Positions 9,854-18,764 of a DNA stretch of 64,000 bases are shown here, piece after piece. The first letter of the stretch is position 1; each line of letters starts with the position of its first letter. The notes below the pieces were generated by a model. That model had not been told where the DNA came from. It was given only the letters and a program-made list of their open reading frames with translations, and ran no database searches. Origin of the DNA: Paenibacillus sp. 1_12 (GTDB taxonomy: Bacteria > Bacillota > Bacilli > Paenibacillales > NBRC-103111); the NCBI RefSeq assembly GCF_900114475.1, contig NZ_FOTE01000002.1:310001-374000 (forward strand). Reading direction: 5' to 3'. The position numbers and the translations under genes were made by a program.

Positions 9854-9869
9854 TCTATCCCTAATCGCA

Positions 9870-10751
9870 TCAACCTTTTACTGAACCCAACATAACACCT
9901 TTGGCAAAATGCTTTTGCAAGAACGGGTATATAACGAGAATCGGAGCCATGGCCAGCATAATTGAAGCCATCCGAATCGTTTCCTGCGGAACCATCCGAT
10001 CATCCCCGCCAGCGCCTGCTTGACCTACGCCATTGGAATCGGAATCGATAACAAGCGTTTTGACGAGCACCTGAAGCGTCCACTTCTTGGAATCTGAAAT
10101 ATAGATCATGGCGTTAAAATACGTATTCCAATGCGCTACTGCAAAAAATAGTGTAAACGCGGCAATCGCAGGCATCGACAAAGGAATTACAATACGCAGG
10201 AACACGCCAAGATCGGAACACCCGTCAATTTTGGCTGAATCCTCCAGTTCAGAAGGCAGTGATTCCAAAAAACTTTTGATGACAATTAAGCTCCATGCAT
10301 TCGTCAAAGCTGGCCAGATCAGCGCCCAATAGGAGTTCAGCAAACCCAACTGTTTAATCAACAAGTAATTCGGCACAATCCCCGCGCTAAATACGAGCGT
10401 AAAGATTACAGCCCCCATCATGATGCCACGGCCGGGCATTGTCTTTTTCGTTAAGGCATAAGCCAAGGAGAACGATACGACAATATTCAAAATGGTACCA
10501 ATGATCGTAATAAATGAGGTGCTTTTTAATGCATTCAAGAAGCTGTTGGTCGATAAAATGTATTTATAAGCGGAGAGCGACCACTTTTCCGGAAAAATAT
10601 AAAACTTTAAGGGCACATAAACCTGCGGATCGGTAAACGATACACTGAATACGTACAAAAACGGAAACACACAGACAAACGAAATCAGGGCCAGCACAGA
10701 ATAGTTAACCCAATCGAAGGGCTGCAATTTTTTTTGGGATACGAAGCTCAT
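9870..10751 (-). CDS. Carbohydrate ABC transporter permease (LplC/YtcP type)
   Basis: 293 residues from ATG 10751 behind AAAGGAGGAG. Six hydrophobic segments are visible. The cytoplasmic EAA loop near residues 180-205 reads EDSAKIDGCSDLGVFLRIVIPLSMP, matching the MalG-like half of Bacillota oligosaccharide importers, and the C-terminus FLQKHFAKGVMLGSVKG is the standard ending of the LplC group. It pairs with the permease at 10772-11734, 20 bp upstream, to form the membrane channel. Confidence 0.93.
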   Translation of the reverse strand: MSFVSQKKLQPFDWVNYSVLALISFVCVFPFLYVFSVSFTDPQVYVPLKFYIFPEKWSLSAYKYILSTNSFLNALKSTSFITIIGTILNIVVSFSLAYALTKKTMPGRGIMMGAVIFTLVFSAGIVPNYLLIKQLGLLNSYWALIWPALTNAWSLIVIKSFLESLPSELEDSAKIDGCSDLGVFLRIVIPLSMPAIAAFTLFFAVAHWNTYFNAMIYISDSKKWTLQVLVKTLVIDSDSNGVGQAGAGGDDRMVPQETIRMASIMLAMAPILVIYPFLQKHFAKGVMLGSVKG

Positions 10752-10771
10752 CCTTGTTCTCCTCCTTTTTG

Positions 10772-11734
10772 TTAGTAGATTCCTTCATGCCCTAATTTTT
10801 TAACCACATAATTCGAGATCATGACCAATACAAAACCAACCACTCCTTTAAACATCCCGACAGTAATCCCCGTACTGATCTGTCCTTTAAGAATACCCTG
10901 TGTATAGGAATAGGTGTCAAACACTTCAGCTAAGGACGACACGAGCGGATTCATCATCAGCAAAATTTGCTCAAAGCCAACATCCGCCATGTGCCCCAGA
11001 CGCAGAATGAGAAGAATAAAGATCGTCGGGCGAATGGCAGGCAGCGTAATATGCCAAATCTGTCTCCAGCGGCTCGCACCGTCTACTACAGCGGCCTCAT
11101 ATCTCTGCGGATCGACACCCGCCATAGCTGCTAGGAAAATGATCGTTCCCCAGCCTACTTCTTTCCACATATTTTGCAGTGTGATCATTCCCCAGAAGTA
11201 GTTCGGATTGGATAGAAAAGCGATGCTTTCTCCACCCGAATCTGTAATTAATTTGTTGATAATCCCAACATCCGTCGATAATACGAAGAAGGTCATGCTC
11301 GCTACCACTACCCAAGATAAAAAATGCGGTAAGTACACGATCGATTGATTGACCCGTTTGAACACCTCATGGCGTACTTCATTGAGCATCAATGAAAGTA
11401 TGATAGGCAGCGGGAACATAAAGACTAAACCAAAAATGTTAATCGCAAACGTATTACGCAGCATGATATAGAAATTTTTGTCCGTAAATAATTCAGTAAA
11501 ATGCTTTAATCCTACCCATTCACTGCCTGAGAACCCACTGTACGGATTGTATTCCTTAAAAGCTAGCAAAAGCCCCCACATCGGTACAAACTTGAACAAT
11601 AGAAAAAACAAAATACCAGGTAACGCCAGCATATACATATATTTGTGCTGCACCATCCGATTCCACAGCCTGGACCAATACCCTGCGTTCGTTGCAGGTC
11701 TGCTGGCTAATACAGCTTTGTTGGATTGTATCAT
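10772..11734 (-). CDS. Carbohydrate ABC transporter permease (LplB/YteP type)
   Basis: 320 residues, ATG at 11734 preceded by GAGGAGAGAGGG. The N-terminus has YMYMLALPGILFFLLFKFVPMWGLLLAF, characteristic of LplB; further membrane spans follow, and the EAA loop reads EAAVVDGASRWRQIWHITLPAIRPT. C-terminus KKLGHEGIY. This is the MalF-like partner of the 9870-10751 permease. It is the first transporter gene after the repeat-filled gap, so its promoter probably lies at 11760-11870, where a copy of the GACA-N5-TGTC element occurs. Confidence 0.93.
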   Translation of the reverse strand: MIQSNKAVLASRPATNAGYWSRLWNRMVQHKYMYMLALPGILFFLLFKFVPMWGLLLAFKEYNPYSGFSGSEWVGLKHFTELFTDKNFYIMLRNTFAINIFGLVFMFPLPIILSLMLNEVRHEVFKRVNQSIVYLPHFLSWVVVASMTFFVLSTDVGIINKLITDSGGESIAFLSNPNYFWGMITLQNMWKEVGWGTIIFLAAMAGVDPQRYEAAVVDGASRWRQIWHITLPAIRPTIFILLILRLGHMADVGFEQILLMMNPLVSSLAEVFDTYSYTQGILKGQISTGITVGMFKGVVGFVLVMISNYVVKKLGHEGIY

Positions 11735-11817
11735 TGAGTATACCCTCTCTCCTCATTTGTTGTGGACCTACGTCCTTGTGAACCTAATACTAGACGGCTT
11801 GCAGAGGGCAGTATACA

Positions 11818-11867
11818 GACAATTCTTGAATTACAAGTAAGGTCCGTAGCGATGGACAGAAATTGTC
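11818..11867 (-). promoter_or_regulatory. Conserved GACA-N5-TGTC element upstream of the permease genes
   Basis: GACAATT (11818-11824) and GACAGAAATTGTC (11855-11867). The spacing is 37 bases instead of 25-26, an increase of about one helical turn, which is what would be expected if two bound protein subunits must stay on the same face of the DNA. On the gene strand AATTGTCTG is followed by TATACT, a plausible -10 box. Confidence 0.5.
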
Positions 11868-11980
11868 TTTTGACCTGCGGACCCTCCCAAGCTCCCTCAG
11901 GAGCATACCCTCCCAAACCCTCCCTACAGGGAGGGCCCCAAAGGGCGTTGCCCTCTGGACTCCCTCGCTGTGTGCGGACA

Positions 11981-12255
11981 TTTGGTGTTCTCGGGACGCT
12001 TGTCGTCCCTACGGGACACGCTTGGGCTATGTTGGATGGGGCGATTGGGGGCGGACTTTTGGTGTTATCGGGACGCTTGTGGTTCCTGCGGAGCACGCTG
12101 GGCTTGGTTGGATGTGCAACTGGGGGCGGGGTTGCAGGGTTCTTGGGGCGCGGTTGGGCTTGATAGGATGGACGATTGGGGCGAGGTTGAGGGGGTTGAG
12201 GGTGCTTGTCGTCCCTGCGGGACACGATGGGTTAGGTGGTAGTGGTCGATTAGGA
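11981..12255. repeat. Diverged tandem repeats with GTCCC-N3-GGGAC palindromes
   Basis: About four decayed units of roughly 60-77 bp. Units one (11981-12056) and two (12057-12130) align over most of their length (GGTGTT, TCGGGACGCTTGT, CTTGG, GTTGGATG, GGGGGCGG). Unit three lacks the palindrome, unit four restores it. The palindrome GTCCCTACGGGAC is at 12005-12017 and GTCCCTGCGGGAC at 12211-12223. The composition is strongly G-rich on the plus strand, unlike all flanking sequence. Confidence 0.6.
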
Positions 12256-12522
12256 GAGGAAGTTAGTGTTAGCAAGAAACACACAGTCTGAGCGGACAAA
12301 GTGGACCCTTCTGGAGCTATGAAGGGTTCGCCTTTGCAGACGGATTCTTCCCCCATATAGGGCTAAGAATAGAAAGAATCTGGCTGCAACAGCGATTGGA
12401 AGTAGGGTCTACTTTCGCAGTGTCTTGCTGTCATGAGGTTTAATTCATCGTATATAAATTTCATCGGTGGCATATTTGTTACTATCATGTAGAGTTTGAA
12501 TTGAATCTTAATCAACTTAATT

Positions 12523-12565
12523 GGAGTGCGACATCCGAATTGATTCATATAGATGCAAGCACTCC
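12523..12565 (-). terminator. Stem-loop after AraC regulator
   Basis: GGAGTGC (12523-12529) pairs with GCACTCC (12559-12565), 9 bases beyond the regulator stop. There is no T-run on the minus strand, so termination would be weak or factor-assisted. Confidence 0.35.
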
Positions 12566-12573
12566 ATCAGCAA

Positions 12574-14904
12574 CTACCGATACGCCGTCCTAAACATACC
12601 CGGTGTCATCTGAATATTCCGTTGGAACACGCGGGTCAGGTTGCGTTCAGAATACCCTATAATCGAGGCGATTTCGCTGATGCTTTGGTCCGTTTCAAGC
12701 AGTAGCCGCTTAGCCTCCTCGACCTTGCACTCAACGACAAATTCCAGAAAGTTGATTCCCATTTCCTTTTTGAACAACCGGCTTACATACGATGGACTCA
12801 TTCCCACCAGATCAGCGCAATACACTAGTGAAAGGTCCTCAGTGCAGTGCTCGCGAATATATTGACATACCTGCCATATTGCGGTCTGACCTGTATCATT
12901 GAGCGAATCCTCAGTCAGCTTTTTGTGCAGCGGGAACAATACCTCCGTAAACCAATCGATGATATCGCGCGAGGTCTGCTTGCTTTCCAATTGACCGAAC
13001 AGGTTATGCTCCAGTATATCGAGGATGTTGCCTCCCTGTTTTTCCAAGGATGTAATAATCGCAGACAGCAGTACCGAGTAGCTTTGGTGAATAAAATTAA
13101 CCGATTGTGACGTTTGCAGTGCCTTGGTAAACCGTTCCAATGACTGTTCTGCCTGCTTCAGCTCGCCTTTGGATAAAGAGTCGACAATCGCTCCTTCCAA
13201 ATCGCGCGGGTACCGGAAGATGGCACGGGTTTTCGAATTTTCCAGATCTTCAATATATAAGACAGAAGCCGTGTCCTGATAAATACGATACTGCAGGGCA
13301 ACTTCAGCTTCTTTGTACGATACCGGAACGTCGGCGATATGCGAATAACAGCGGCCAATACCTACAGATGCTTCGAAGGATAGATAGCTTTTTAACGAGT
13401 CGCAAACAGTCTGGGCAAACTCAATTGTTCTATCCGGCAGCTTCGATTGCTCCGCATCATGATCCCATTGTAACAAAGCTATACCCTTACCCTGATAAGG
13501 GAATACGTAGCCCTTCAAATCCGGGTTTTTATCCATGAGCTCCTGAATCACATTGGACACGGCAAAAGCTATAATCGGCTGATCTCCAGGCAAAAACCGC
13601 GTTTCCCTCAACACGTTTTCCACCTCGACGACCATGATCACATAGTTGGATTTAACTGTCAGTCCATACGTTTCACAGTCCTGAATGAGAGTGTTGCTAA
13701 GCACATAATCTCCATTAATGAGCTGCTGAAGACATCTTTCGCGCAGGGTTGGCTGGATCTTATCCATATAACTGCCAAGCTGCTGCGTCTCCTTGCTCAA
13801 ATAGTCCAGACAGGCACGAATATAGTCAAATTCATTTTCATTCGTTTGAACACGGCCGGCTCCAAGCGACTTACTGTGCTTAATGAGCTGATCGATCGGA
13901 CTATAAGCACGTTTGGTGCTGAAATAGGTAAAAATGACGGCCAAAATAATAAAAAAGGCTAGTGACAATAAGGTGATAACACGAATCCAGACTAATCGCT
14001 CGGTAATAAGCTCCTGCGGAATGACAGATACGTATGTACGTCCAAACAAGCTTTTTACGTAGGAATAGTGGGCTTCCTTCCCATCGGCACCTGTGTAATA
14101 AAAGCTGTCGATACTGCTGTTGGCCTCGCTTATTTTTTTGAGGACAGGCATATCCTCTGGATTCACTGCATTTGCTGCTGTTGTCTTCCCGGACTGAGTC
14201 AATTGATGCGGATAGCTGACGAAAATTAATTCCTTACCATTAATTAACAAATTCGTATCATCAGGGAAAAATCGCATAATCCCTTTGGCATCGATTTGAA
14301 AAGCCAAAATACCATGTGAAGAAGCGGCTGTAGCAACAGGCAATCTTCGAAAAAAAGTAATAAACCCATTTGGCTGACTGTCTGGCAAATAAACCCATCG
14401 TAGTGGATTTTTATCGGCCATAAGCTGCTCAACATCTGTTTTATATTTAAATTCATGGAGATCGACAGCTCCATATTGATTCGTCAAAACCAAGCTTTCC
14501 TGCGAACTAAAGAAGTAGATTTCATTAATAAAATCGTTTGCATTTTTAGCCAGCGTTATTTTATTCATTAGCTCCAGGTGCCAAACCAATGGCTTGTCTA
14601 CGATCCGATTAGAAAATACATCATTGATTACCGGTTCGGCAGCCAGCTGAAGGGATTCCTTTTCAATGCCTTGCAATATACGTTCTGCTCGATCTTTGGT
14701 CAGTGACAGCGAGGACTTGCTTTCATCGATTATGAGCTCCTTGGTCCGCTCCATAGCAAATTGATAATATAATAATCCGGCTACAAGAATAGGAATACAT
14801 ACCGAAAGACATCCAACCCAAATTAATCTATGTAAATATTTTCCACCACGTTCTACTTTCCCGGGAAATAATGCTCGATAATAGTGGTTAATCCAGTTGG
14901 TCAT
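12574..14904 (-). CDS. Membrane-anchored AraC-family regulator
   Basis: 776 residues if started at the ATG at 14904, which has GGAGG 5 bases upstream; an in-frame ATG four codons earlier (14916) has no ribosome site. One membrane span near residues 28-50 and a second near 300-328 bracket an extracellular sensor region of Cache type; a cytoplasmic linker follows, and the C-terminal hundred residues are an AraC double helix-turn-helix (YIREHCTEDLSLVYCADLVGMS... then SISEIASIIGYSERNLTRVF). Such one-component sensors, like B. subtilis YesS and YtdP, switch on adjacent oligosaccharide importers. It probably senses sugar, or sugar-loaded binding protein, outside the cell and acts on the GACA-N5-TGTC sites downstream. 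Confidence 0.9.
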   Translation of the reverse strand: MTNWINHYYRALFPGKVERGGKYLHRLIWVGCLSVCIPILVAGLLYYQFAMERTKELIIDESKSSLSLTKDRAERILQGIEKESLQLAAEPVINDVFSNRIVDKPLVWHLELMNKITLAKNANDFINEIYFFSSQESLVLTNQYGAVDLHEFKYKTDVEQLMADKNPLRWVYLPDSQPNGFITFFRRLPVATAASSHGILAFQIDAKGIMRFFPDDTNLLINGKELIFVSYPHQLTQSGKTTAANAVNPEDMPVLKKISEANSSIDSFYYTGADGKEAHYSYVKSLFGRTYVSVIPQELITERLVWIRVITLLSLAFFIILAVIFTYFSTKRAYSPIDQLIKHSKSLGAGRVQTNENEFDYIRACLDYLSKETQQLGSYMDKIQPTLRERCLQQLINGDYVLSNTLIQDCETYGLTVKSNYVIMVVEVENVLRETRFLPGDQPIIAFAVSNVIQELMDKNPDLKGYVFPYQGKGIALLQWDHDAEQSKLPDRTIEFAQTVCDSLKSYLSFEASVGIGRCYSHIADVPVSYKEAEVALQYRIYQDTASVLYIEDLENSKTRAIFRYPRDLEGAIVDSLSKGELKQAEQSLERFTKALQTSQSVNFIHQSYSVLLSAIITSLEKQGGNILDILEHNLFGQLESKQTSRDIIDWFTEVLFPLHKKLTEDSLNDTGQTAIWQVCQYIREHCTEDLSLVYCADLVGMSPSYVSRLFKKEMGINFLEFVVECKVEEAKRLLLETDQSISEIASIIGYSERNLTRVFQRNIQMTPGMFRTAYR

Positions 14905-15090
14905 AGCTGCCTCCATCTACTGCGGGAGGATTCCACGCAATGTCTAATGTCCATTATTCGTCTCCATAGGGAGTTCTGTTTTCATTGTACTACACATGAT
15001 TATAGCTAGAAAGAAAGCGGCGTTGAACCGTCAATACTTGTCATGGGTGGTTTCTATAAAATAATTTAGGGTCTAGTCCATAATCTACAA

Positions 15091-15156
15091 AGAAAAAGCT
15101 CTCAAGATTAAACAATCGGTCCGTCTATCTCCCCAATGTTCATCTTGAAAGCCTTT
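15091..15156 (-). terminator. Probable terminator after LarA-type gene
   Basis: On the minus strand GCTTTCAAGAT and ATCTTGAGAGC form an 11-bp stem with one mismatch around a loop of about 33 bases, followed by TTTTTCTTT. The gene stop is at 15170. Confidence 0.5.
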
Positions 15157-15169
15157 TGAAAATACCTAC

Positions 15170-16438
15170 TTACTCTCCCTTAACATATGGAATCGTTAAC
15201 GGCCCTAGAGGCAATACTGCAACGCTCATAGTCTCGCCATATTTACGTTCAAGCTCTCGTAGTGTGTCCTCGATATTAGCGGTCGGCTTCAGCATCGCAT
15301 TCTCAATAAGTCCGTCCGGTAGGGAAGAACGCACATAGACATCGGCCCACACCTGCACAACAGCCTGCTTCTGCACCTGCCATTGGTCAAATTGGGAGAA
15401 GGAAGGATCATTGATAAGCTCCAAAATCTCCTGCGGTGTCTTGCGAAGCCGTAAGATGCCTGCATAATTGCCATGATCCGGAATTCCATCCGAGCATTCA
15501 GAGGCAACAATAATCGTCCCGCCCTGCTTGACAATTTTGTGTGCCGCACTCATCCCTTTAACCGCCTGATACAGATTTTGATCCAGTGGATACCCTGAAT
15601 TGGATGTAATCACAACATCAAAACGCTGCTCTACGGGAACCATCGCATGCTCTTTGGCAAAAGCACAGCCTTGCTTATGCGCTTCAAACAGCTCACCGGC
15701 AAATACCTGCGTAATTTCTTTATCCTTATTCAGCGCTACGTTCAGCATAAAATCAGGCTTGCACAATCGGTTGACCTCGCTGGCCATCTCCTGCAACGGA
15801 TTACGCTGCATATTTCCCCAGGTCGCGAGAGGGTCCCCGATCATCCGTGCATTATGGAAGGTCAGAATCGTCTCGATCCCTGCGATTCCAGGCATAATCC
15901 CTTTAGGCCCACCAGAAAATCCGGCAAAAAAGTGAGGCTCGATAAATCCAGTTACAATTCGGAAGTCCGCTTCAACATATTCCTTGTTCAAATAAGCATC
16001 ACATCCGAAGGAAATACTCCCCAGATTAACCAATTCATCCTTGTTGTGACAATGATGATTGATTATCCGTATCTTATTGACGACTTCTTCGCCCAGCATT
16101 TGCACGAATTCTTCCCGCGTTTGATCCCTATGTGTGCCCGTACCGTTAATAATGACGAATTGCTCAGCTGGTACATGGGACAACTCCTCAATCAGCCACG
16201 GAACCAGCTTATGATTGGGCGTAGGTCTTGTAATATCGCTGATCACGATCGCTACTTGATCCGTCGCTTTCACCATTTCTCGCAAGGAAGGAACACCAAT
16301 CGGATGCTGTAAGGCTTCCATGACGGCAGCCTTGTCATCCTTCAAGCCATCCAAATGGGATGGCTCAATTACTTTTGAATGATCAGGTACGGTAATCCGC
16401 AAAGCGTCTTTTCCATATTGTAAAAAGGTTTCCATCAT
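15170..16438 (-). CDS. LarA-type nickel-pincer racemase/epimerase
   Basis: 422 residues. The family (DUF2088 N-domain plus LarA C-domain) racemises or epimerises 2-hydroxy acids using a nickel-pincer nucleotide. Visible active-site motifs are SDITRPTPNH near residue 70, GTHRD for the first catalytic His, EPHFFAGFSGGPKG holding the second His and the cofactor-binding Lys, and FHNAR with the nickel-ligand His. All key residues known from Lactiplantibacillus LarA are therefore present. It sits just after a beta-hydroxyacid dehydrogenase gene and close to a GH105 uronyl hydrolase locus, so an aldonic or uronic acid is a likelier substrate than lactate. The cofactor-building genes larB, larC and larE are not in the window. 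Confidence 0.85.
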   Translation of the reverse strand: MMETFLQYGKDALRITVPDHSKVIEPSHLDGLKDDKAAVMEALQHPIGVPSLREMVKATDQVAIVISDITRPTPNHKLVPWLIEELSHVPAEQFVIINGTGTHRDQTREEFVQMLGEEVVNKIRIINHHCHNKDELVNLGSISFGCDAYLNKEYVEADFRIVTGFIEPHFFAGFSGGPKGIMPGIAGIETILTFHNARMIGDPLATWGNMQRNPLQEMASEVNRLCKPDFMLNVALNKDKEITQVFAGELFEAHKQGCAFAKEHAMVPVEQRFDVVITSNSGYPLDQNLYQAVKGMSAAHKIVKQGGTIIVASECSDGIPDHGNYAGILRLRKTPQEILELINDPSFSQFDQWQVQKQAVVQVWADVYVRSSLPDGLIENAMLKPTANIEDTLRELERKYGETMSVAVLPLGPLTIPYVKGE

Positions 16439-16515
16439 TCATCACGCCTTTACACTCGTATAGGCCATTGACAGCCGCGAAAAAAGTTCAGCTTCGACCA
16501 TTTAGCTTATATCGA

Positions 16516-17394
16516 CTACTCGTATATTTTGTACAAGGCCTGCGTGCCGCTGTTTTCTTCGCCTAGCTCTCTTAGCTGCTCATACAACGATTTAGCCAGC
16601 TTTAGGCCATGTGTTTGCAGACCCATCTCTTCTGCCGAATCAATCGCGATACCCATATCTTTAATAAAGTGCTTCACAAAGAAACCAGGCTCAAAGTCGC
16701 CTTTAATAATTCTCGGTCCCAGATTGCTAAGAGACCAGCTGCCCGCAGCGCCGGATTCAATGCTCTTAAGTACAGTGGACGGATCAAGACCAGCCTTTTT
16801 CGAATAAATCAGAGCTTCACAAACTCCCATCATATTCGAGGCGATAACAATTTGATTAGACATTTTGGTATGCTGACCAGCGCCCGCTTGACCTTGATAG
16901 ACAATATTTTTGCCCATCGCTTCAAATACAGGCAGAACCGCGTCAAAAACATCCTGCTCGCCGCCAACCATAATCGATAATCGTGCTTCACGCGCACCCA
17001 CATCGCCACCAGAAACCGGAGCATCCAGTGAATAGCATTGCGCCTTTTTCGCTTCCTGCTCGATCTTTTTGGCAAGGGAAGGACTAGAGGTCGTCATATC
17101 GATTAGGTAGGTGCCCGACTTTGCATGACGAAGAATACCCTGCTCGCCCAAATATACTTCTTCTACATCGCTTGGGAAACCAACCATTGTGATGACAACG
17201 TCAACCTCACGGGCCAAATCTCCCGGTGTTTCCTGCCAAACAGCTCCAGCTTCTACCAATTCATCCGTTTTCGATTTGGTTCTGCTGTACACATGCAGCT
17301 TATATCCTGCTTTCATTAAGTTCTTGACCATGCTTTGACCCATTACACCCGTACCGATGAAACCGATAGCGGCATCTTGTTTAATTGAACCCAT
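16516..17394 (-). CDS. Beta-hydroxyacid dehydrogenase (tartronate semialdehyde reductase / HIBADH family)
   Basis: 292 residues from ATG 17394, with CAAAGGAGGAA upstream; the longer open frame to 17478 lacks a ribosome site and exceeds the usual family length. The Rossmann motif is IGFIGTGVMGQSMVKNLMKAGY, the substrate loop is DAPVSGGDVGAREARLSIMVGG, and the catalytic Lys lies in GAGQHTKMSNQIV. The family reduces or oxidises short 3-hydroxy acids with NAD(P). With the LarA-type gene 77 bp downstream it forms a likely two-gene unit for acid-sugar breakdown products. Confidence 0.88.
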   Translation of the reverse strand: MGSIKQDAAIGFIGTGVMGQSMVKNLMKAGYKLHVYSRTKSKTDELVEAGAVWQETPGDLAREVDVVITMVGFPSDVEEVYLGEQGILRHAKSGTYLIDMTTSSPSLAKKIEQEAKKAQCYSLDAPVSGGDVGAREARLSIMVGGEQDVFDAVLPVFEAMGKNIVYQGQAGAGQHTKMSNQIVIASNMMGVCEALIYSKKAGLDPSTVLKSIESGAAGSWSLSNLGPRIIKGDFEPGFFVKHFIKDMGIAIDSAEEMGLQTHGLKLAKSLYEQLRELGEENSGTQALYKIYE

Positions 17395-17626
17395 AACCAA
17401 ATTCCTCCTTTGTAACATTCTTCTCCATTTTAATAGAAGTAGGCGGCAGATGATAGCGACATTTATTGTTTTCTCCAAAAATGGTTCTTGATATCAATAA
17501 ATGTCTTGCAGATTCGGATACTTGAAGCAAAAAATGGCCTTTAGTATCAAAAAGTGTCTGACTCCCATTGAAGTAACCCTACCAGATCTCACCCAAAATA
17601 TCCAAGTAATCATAAGTATGGACAAC

Positions 17627-17650
17627 AAAAAGACGGCCTTTATGGCCGCC
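17627..17650 (-). terminator. Rho-independent terminator
   Basis: On the minus strand GGCGGCC-ATAAA-GGCCGTC followed by TTTTT. It lies 80 bp after the hydrolase stop and separates the importer/GH105 operon from the dehydrogenase-LarA pair. Confidence 0.8.
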
Positions 17651-17732
17651 CATTTTGCAGTTTCAGCTGCAATCAACGTAGTTGACTTTTACTTCATTAC
17701 CGATTTATCGATCTTGTATAAAGCTATGACAT

Positions 17733-18764
17733 TCACCTGCTGATGGATTGCCTGCCAGCACCTAGTCTCTCAGCCAGCCAATCGAAAGAACGGCGTCCAC
17801 TAATTTCATGCCCGCCTTCGAATAAATCGGAAGCAAAACGCTCTTCCACGCCCATCGAAGCATAGATTCCGCTCACTTGATCAATCGCCGCTTCAGTTGC
17901 GTCGACTGGAAATAAACGATCGCTAATGCCAGATTCCATAAATAAAGCACGCGGCGCGATCAATCCTATCAACTCCGGCATTTCTGCATGCAATAGGATA
18001 CCCGGAATATAATTGTCCAGACAATGCCGCCTTGACAAAATACTACTCTTATACGTATTGCTGTATCCGCAAATAACAGCAGCTTGAACCCGTTGATCCA
18101 ACGCTGCAGACAAAGAAGCAACCATGCCGCCACCAGATAAGCCCATACATCCGATTCTGGAGGCATCCACATCTGCCCGCTCAGTCAAGTAATCCGCCGA
18201 TCGAATAGCTTCATAGCCTCTAAGTCCGGCAATCGTTTTACCAGCAAGCAGCAGTGCAGCGGCAATCGGAAAACATGAATTCGGAGTGTCTGGGTTCTGC
18301 TCAGTATCCCATGTCAGCTTGCGATCACCGAACCCGATAATCTCAGGAGCAATGACAATCATTCCTCTTCGGCAAAGCTCCAGCGCAAAATGGCGATGAA
18401 TCCCCGGTGCACCTGTATCCTCCGAGCCATCAGGAAGGAGACCGACAACCTCCCGGCTGCCATAGCCATGGCCGTGCCATGCCAGAACCGCAGGGAAAGG
18501 ACCTTCGCCATAACCCTTCGGGATTAGCACGTAGGCCGGTACCCGCAGCCCGTCCGCAGACGAATATTCAACTCGTTCCCGTATGACATCACCCAAATCG
18601 GTGCTTTCGAGAAGCACAGGATCAAGTGCAGGTTGTGTGGCGTCCACCTCTTCAAAGGAGCCAAGAGCCGCTTTCAGCTTATTGCGAAGCTGCTCCTGAT
18701 CCTGCGAATCGCTGCCGAGACTTTTATTACGTATGGCTTCCGTCTCTGCATATAACTTGTCCAA
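17733..18764 (-). CDS. Alpha/beta hydrolase (acetyl-esterase / dienelactone hydrolase type)
   Basis: At least 343 residues. Motifs: oxyanion HGHGYGSREV, nucleophile elbow GLSGGG, acid in ESGISDRLFPVD and His in GGHEIS, giving a full Ser-Asp-His triad. The group includes cytosolic carbohydrate esterases, and the setting beside a GH105 gene suggests deacetylation of imported pectic oligosaccharide. The start is unclear: the only conventional start is the TTG at 18764, which has no ribosome site, whereas the frame stays open upstream through IWKPDLY. A strong GGAAGGAG (18795-18802) is spaced 9 bases before an ATC codon at 18785-18783. Translation may start at that ATC (350 residues). Confidence 0.8.
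   Translation of the reverse strand: MDKLYAETEAIRNKSLGSDSQDQEQLRNKLKAALGSFEEVDATQPALDPVLLESTDLGDVIRERVEYSSADGLRVPAYVLIPKGYGEGPFPAVLAWHGHGYGSREVVGLLPDGSEDTGAPGIHRHFALELCRRGMIVIAPEIIGFGDRKLTWDTEQNPDTPNSCFPIAAALLLAGKTIAGLRGYEAIRSADYLTERADVDASRIGCMGLSGGGMVASLSAALDQRVQAAVICGYSNTYKSSILSRRHCLDNYIPGILLHAEMPELIGLIAPRALFMESGISDRLFPVDATEAAIDQVSGIYASMGVEERFASDLFEGGHEISGRRSFDWLAERLGAGRQSISR

Larger units (their letters stand above)
11735..12573. other. Gene-free, GC-rich, repeat-filled gap
   Basis: 840 bp without a believable gene. It holds the promoter-proximal element at 11818-11867, two short GC hairpins (GCTCC/GGAGC at 11891-11904 and CCCTCCC/GGGAGGG at 11918-11935), degenerate G-rich tandem repeats (11981-12255) and a stem-loop next to the regulator stop (12523-12565). 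Open frames of up to 164 codons occur on both strands but reflect the strand-biased, G-rich repeats, with no ribosome site and no family resemblance. Confidence 0.7.

Noticed and set aside
11731-12356. Overlapping open frames of 60-164 codons on both strands
   Set aside because: They arise from G-rich repeats, have low-complexity Pro/Arg or Gly/Trp-rich translations, lack ribosome sites and overlap each other.
15647-16312. 221-codon plus-strand frame
   Set aside because: Lies wholly inside the LarA-type gene on the other strand, which has all family motifs.
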